The notes under the pieces are model-generated. The model saw only the letters and a list, made by a program, of their open reading frames with translations, did no database searches and had not been told where the DNA came from. Of a stretch of DNA of 8,770 nucleotides, positions 6,181 to 8,770 are shown piece by piece. Location of the stretch: assembly GCA_964387695.1 (NCBI GenBank), contig CAYLXI010000075.1:1-8770 (forward strand). The letters run 5' to 3'. This DNA comes from Thiosulfativibrio sp964387695. GTDB taxonomy: Bacteria > Pseudomonadota > Gammaproteobacteria > Thiomicrospirales > Thiomicrospiraceae. Each line of letters begins with the position of its first letter. Within the stretch, counting starts at the first letter, position 1. The translations under genes were made by a program, and so were the position numbers.

Positions 6181-6184
6181 TAAT
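6179..6184 (+). promoter_or_regulatory. -10 element of the predicted xthA promoter
   Basis: A perfect TATAAT lies at the right outer end of the palindrome. The predicted start is near 6191, with a leader of about 25 bases carrying AAGAGAG (6205-6211), 4 bases before the ATG. The -35 position (CCAGGT, 6156-6161) is not a consensus and overlaps the corresponding -35 region of the uvrD promoter. The two polymerases could therefore hinder each other. Confidence 0.5.
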
Positions 6185-6215
6185 GTTCCCAATAATATAA
6201 ATTTAAGAGAGTTTT

Positions 6216-7037
6216 ATGAAAATTGTTTCTTTTAATGTCAATAGCGTACGCATGCGTTTACATCAATTAAAAGCCCTAAAATCTTCACAAGCCCCTGATA
6301 TTATCGGCTTACAGGAAACTAAAGTTCAAGACCATGACTTTCCTGTTGAAGCTTTACAAGAACTGGGTTATAAAAGTGCTTATATAGGGCAAAAAACTCA
6401 TTATGGCGTGGCACTTTTATATAAAAAAGAGTTAAATCTAACCTCCGTGCAATATGGATGGAAAACTGATGATGAAACAGCACAAAAACGCATGATAATT
6501 GGTGATTTTGAAGATGCTAAAGGTAATAAAATTAGAGTATTAAATGGTTATTTTCCTCAGGGTGAAAATCGTAATCATGAAATTAAATTTCCAGCAAAAC
6601 AAAAATTTTATGAAGACTTAATGGACTACCTAAATACTGAATGTTCAACAGAGCAAAATTTAGTCGTAATAGGAGATTTTAATATTTCACCAGAAGATAT
6701 AGACATAGGAATAGGTGAAGTAAACCGTAAACGCTGGTTAAAGCAAGGTAAAACCAGCTTTTTACCAGAAGAGAGACAATGGTGGGCAACTTTATTAAAC
6801 TGGGGATTAAAAGACACTTATAGAACTCTTCGTCCTGATGATACAAGCACCTTCAGTTGGTTTGATTACCGTTCAAAAGGCTTTAACGATGACCCTAAAC
6901 GAGGCTTAAGAATTGATACAGTTCTAGCCACAACCTGCCTAAACACCAAAGCAATTAATACAGGTATTGGATACGCAGAGAGAGGCATGGAAAAACCCTC
7001 TGATCATGCTCCCGTATGGACAGAGTTTAAATTATAA
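6216..7037 (+). CDS. xthA: exonuclease III, AP endonuclease of the Xth family
   Basis: 273 residues, against 268 in E. coli. ExoIII cuts DNA 5' to abasic sites in base excision repair, removes 3' blocking groups, and digests duplex DNA 3' to 5'. The fold is the Mg2+-dependent endonuclease/exonuclease/phosphatase type. Active-site residues are all present: N7, E34 in LQETKV, Y112 in NGYFPQGE, D154 and N156 in IGDFNISP, D234 in GLRIDT, and D263/H264 in the terminal SDHAPVW. The family signatures ENRKRW-like VNRKRW and SFLPEER are also present, separating it from the shorter ExoA-type enzymes. Transcription probably starts at the right end of the palindrome shared with uvrD. The next gene begins 8 bases after its stop, so the two should be co-transcribed. 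Confidence 0.97.
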   Translation: MKIVSFNVNSVRMRLHQLKALKSSQAPDIIGLQETKVQDHDFPVEALQELGYKSAYIGQKTHYGVALLYKKELNLTSVQYGWKTDDETAQKRMIIGDFEDAKGNKIRVLNGYFPQGENRNHEIKFPAKQKFYEDLMDYLNTECSTEQNLVVIGDFNISPEDIDIGIGEVNRKRWLKQGKTSFLPEERQWWATLLNWGLKDTYRTLRPDDTSTFSWFDYRSKGFNDDPKRGLRIDTVLATTCLNTKAINTGIGYAERGMEKPSDHAPVWTEFKL

Positions 7038-7045
7038 GGTTTAAA

Positions 7046-7723
7046 ATGACAAAAGATAACATTCAAAAAATGACAGTGATTGAAATCAATCATTTTACTA
7101 ATGATATTATTAAATTAATCCTTAAATCTTCTAAATATTTTAACTATTGTGCAGGACAATATGTGATGATGGGACTAGAAAAAGAAGATTTAAGACCCTT
7201 CTCAATGGCTTCAGCACCACGAGAAGATGGTCTGATAGAATTTCATATTCGACTCTTAGAAGATAATGAATGGATGATAAATTTATTTAATGTAAAAAAA
7301 AATGATTTTGTATATATTGAGGGACCAAAAGACCAATATAAAGTTGATAAAAATAACAGTCTAAATATTATTTTAATTGCTGGAGGAACAGGTTTTGCTC
7401 CAATGAAAGCCATTCTAGAAAGATTATTAGCTCTTAATAAAACTTTTACTATTGATTTTTATTGGGGAGCACGCCAATCCTCAGACTTATACTCTCATCA
7501 AGAAATGTTAGAAACTTGCCAAAAACATAATCAAGTTAATTACATTCCTGTTATTTCTGAACATGAATTTAAGGGCAGAAAAGGGTTAGTTCACAAAGCT
7601 GTATTATCTGATCACCCTAATTTATCTAACTACAGAGTTTACTTATGTGGATCTTGGCCAATGCAAGAAGCTGCAAAAACAGATTTTTTAAAGGCTGGTT
7701 TAAAAGAAAACCTATTTAACTAG
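7046..7723 (+). CDS. NAD(P)H-flavin reductase, Fre/LuxG-like ferredoxin-reductase fold
   Basis: 225 residues, close to the roughly 233 of E. coli Fre. The protein should transfer electrons from NAD(P)H to a flavin, supplying reduced flavin or reducing an iron or oxygenase partner. The flavin-binding barrel (about 8-102) has AGQYVMM (36-42) and RPFSMASAP (50-58). The nucleotide-binding half (about 105-225) has LIAGGTGFAPMKAI (110-123), FYWGAR (138-143) and VYLCGSWPM (198-206). No 2Fe-2S cysteine cluster is present, so it is a stand-alone reductase domain, unlike the CDP-glucoseen or phenol hydroxylase reductases. The C-terminus ends in NLFN, not the Fre-type DAFAFI. Start choice: AAGG overlapping the xthA stop, 6 bases before ATG 7046. 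A second ATG is nine codons in. The gene contains a run of nine A at 7294-7302. The exact partner is unknown. Confidence 0.82.
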   Translation: MTKDNIQKMTVIEINHFTNDIIKLILKSSKYFNYCAGQYVMMGLEKEDLRPFSMASAPREDGLIEFHIRLLEDNEWMINLFNVKKNDFVYIEGPKDQYKVDKNNSLNIILIAGGTGFAPMKAILERLLALNKTFTIDFYWGARQSSDLYSHQEMLETCQKHNQVNYIPVISEHEFKGRKGLVHKAVLSDHPNLSNYRVYLCGSWPMQEAAKTDFLKAGLKENLFN

Positions 7724-7838
7724 TTGTTTAGTTTCAGTATATTAATATTTTTTAAAAAAATATCATATAGTAGCAATAACTCCTAAATAGGGATTAAAAT
7801 TAGTATTAAATTTACAGAAAAAACACCTACAGATAAAA
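7724..7838. other. 115-base A+T-rich gap with an A/T-only palindrome
   Basis: This gap lies between the flavin reductase and the PsiE-family gene. ATATTTTTTAAAAAAATAT (7745-7763) is symmetrical about 7754, but with only A and T pairs it would be a poor terminator. A-tracts of this kind can bend DNA or act as UP elements. A smaller CCT-AGG stem lies near 7782-7791. I find no convincing -35/-10 pair, although a promoter for the next gene would be expected here. Confidence 0.4.
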
Positions 7839-8288
7839 ATGAAAAAACATAATGAGCTATCAACAGAACATAAAGATCCTCTTATTGCATTTTTACATGG
7901 TCTAATTAAATTTTCCATTAAAATTTTATCAATTTTAATGGTGTTTGTAATTTTTTGGGGAGTATTTGATGTTGTTTATATTTTATACCAACAACTATCT
8001 CAACAGCCTGTTTTTATACTAACTATTTCTGATTTATTTAAGTTATTTGCCGCTTTTTTAGTGGTTTTAATTGCCATTGAAATTTTTCAAAATATTGTTC
8101 TTTATTTAAGAGTTGAGGTGTTTCCATTAAAATTAGTAATTGCCACCGCTTTAATGGCCATTGCAAGAAAGGTTATTATTATTGACTTTAATGCCATTGA
8201 TCCTATGTATATTTTTGCCACTGCTGCGGTTATAATTTCTCTAGGTGCGTCTTACTTTCTCATAGGTAAAAACTATAAAATAGGATAA
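7839..8288 (+). CDS. PsiE-family (phosphate-starvation-inducible E type) inner-membrane protein
   Basis: 149 residues, typical for the family. Four membrane segments are visible: about 24-50, 64-90, 97-117 (with polar residues) and 122-143. The family's best landmark is ARKVIIIDF at 109-117, a charged Arg-Lys followed by hydrophobic residues and Asp, preceded by the conserved YLRVEVFPLKLV region. The function of PsiE proteins is not established. E. coli psiE responds to phosphate limitation, but no pho box is apparent here. The start at 7839 has no clear ribosome site (only CAGAT nearby), so the N-terminus is less certain. The cytoplasmic N-terminus is short and charged. The dtd start follows its stop after 4 bases, so the two genes form a pair. 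Confidence 0.8.
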   Translation: MKKHNELSTEHKDPLIAFLHGLIKFSIKILSILMVFVIFWGVFDVVYILYQQLSQQPVFILTISDLFKLFAAFLVVLIAIEIFQNIVLYLRVEVFPLKLVIATALMAIARKVIIIDFNAIDPMYIFATAAVIISLGASYFLIGKNYKIG

Positions 8289-8292
8289 ATAT

Positions 8293-8754
8293 ATGATTTG
8301 TTTACTTCAAAGAGTCTCTAATGCTCATGTTTCTGTTAATCAACAAATCATTGCCAAAATCAAAACTGGATTAGTTGTTTTAACCGCGTTTCAACCGCAA
8401 GACAGTCAAATTACCTTAGATAAAATGGCTCATAAATTATTACATTATCGCCTATTTTCAGATGAATTTAATAAGATGAATTTAAATATTAAACAGGCTA
8501 AATACCACCAAGAAGATACCAAAGCAGAACTTTTAGTCATACCACAGTTCACCCTAGCTGCTAACACACAAAAAGGTCTTAGACCCAGCTTTTCTAGCTC
8601 TGCCAACCCTAGACTAGCGAATGAACTTTTTAAGCAGTTTTTAAATAAGCTAAAACAGGATTATACTCCTGTTAAATCAGGTATATTTGGTGTCGACATG
8701 CAAATTAGCTTAACCAATGATGGACCTGTTACTTTTTGGCTAGAAATTAACTAA
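8293..8754 (+). CDS. dtd: D-aminoacyl-tRNA deacylase DTD
   Basis: 153 residues, against 145 in E. coli. DTD hydrolyses D-amino acids (D-Tyr, D-Phe and others) and mis-attached Gly from tRNA, keeping them out of translation. It works as a cytoplasmic homodimer whose cross-subunit Gly-cisPro motif enforces chirality. That motif is intact as NDGPVT (142-147). Other matches are the start ICLLQRVSNAHVSV, YRLFSDEFNKMNLN (52-65), GLRPSFS (95-101) and DMQISLTNDGP. The second signature, normally SQFTLAA, reads PQFTLAA (84-90): the serine is proline. An insertion of about nine residues (about 71-79) explains the extra length. AGGA within the end of the upstream gene serves as ribosome site, so translation is probably coupled to the PsiE-like gene. 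Confidence 0.95.
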   Translation: MICLLQRVSNAHVSVNQQIIAKIKTGLVVLTAFQPQDSQITLDKMAHKLLHYRLFSDEFNKMNLNIKQAKYHQEDTKAELLVIPQFTLAANTQKGLRPSFSSSANPRLANELFKQFLNKLKQDYTPVKSGIFGVDMQISLTNDGPVTFWLEIN

Positions 8755-8770
8755 AAACTTAATCTAATTT

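Larger units (their letters stand above)
6137..6184. repeat. 48-bp near-perfect inverted repeat between uvrD and xthA
   Basis: The two 23-base arms (6137-6159 and 6162-6184) pair at every position but one (T6153 against G6168), around a central GT. The core is TACCAG-GT-CTGGTA and the flanks are A+T-rich, with TAATCTTTAA in each arm. It lies between two divergent start codons, 26 bases from uvrD and 31 from xthA, and its outer ends form perfect outward-facing TATAAT boxes. It is not a shared terminator, because transcription leaves it in both directions. Likely roles are a shared operator for a dimeric regulator or a cruciform-forming element. A small mobile repeat cannot be excluded without genome-wide copies. 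Confidence 0.85.

Noticed and set aside
6137..6184. Bidirectional rho-independent terminator
   Set aside because: Both flanking genes are transcribed away from the palindrome, and both predicted transcripts start at or outside its ends, so there is nothing for it to terminate.
7046..7723. Ferredoxin-type multi-domain reductase (CDP-glucoseen or phenol hydroxylase type)
   Set aside because: No cysteine-rich 2Fe-2S domain at either end; only the FAD and NAD(P)H modules are present, matching the stand-alone Fre/LuxG size.

Overview
The window is A+T-rich chromosomal DNA that looks gammaproteobacterial. UvrD, exonuclease III, MnmC, Fre-type reductase and DTD all align closely, from memory, with their Escherichia coli counterparts. 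The low G+C, the bifunctional MnmC layout and a GGDEF-EAL signalling protein would suit a free-living or host-associated marine gammaproteobacterium (Thiotrichales-like is a guess). I see no rRNA, tRNA, CRISPR array, insertion sequence or phage gene. No gene-less stretch exceeds about 120 bases.

Left part, minus strand (1..6110), in order of transcription from the right: uvrD (mismatch and excision repair helicase), a 60-residue acidic lipoprotein, mnmC (wobble-uridine tRNA modification), and a GGDEF-EAL protein that runs off the left edge. Right part, plus strand (6216..8754): xthA (exonuclease III), a Fre-like flavin reductase 8 bases behind it, then a PsiE-family membrane protein and dtd (D-aminoacyl-tRNA deacylase) 4 bases apart. 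Most of these are housekeeping genes.

The most interesting material lies between genes and in decayed protein motifs. (1) uvrD and xthA diverge from a 48-bp almost perfect inverted repeat that puts a perfect TATAAT at each outer end, pointing outwards. This looks like one symmetrical, possibly co-regulated promoter for two DNA-repair genes. (2) MnmC keeps a normal FAD oxidase half, but its methyltransferase half has lost the DGF catalytic motif. Its usual N-terminus appears upstream in a different frame, separated by a stop. (3) A 14-of-16 match to the ParB-binding parS sequence lies just upstream of mnmC. (4) The GGDEF domain is intact, including the inhibitory RxxD site, while the EAL domain has lost nearly all its catalytic motifs, so the protein should make but not break c-di-GMP. 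(5) The small lipoprotein has a strongly acidic mature part and no family I recognise.

Functional links: UvrD and ExoIII both act in DNA repair. MnmC and DTD both protect translation accuracy (wobble modification and removal of D-amino acids from tRNA), although they sit in separate transcription units.
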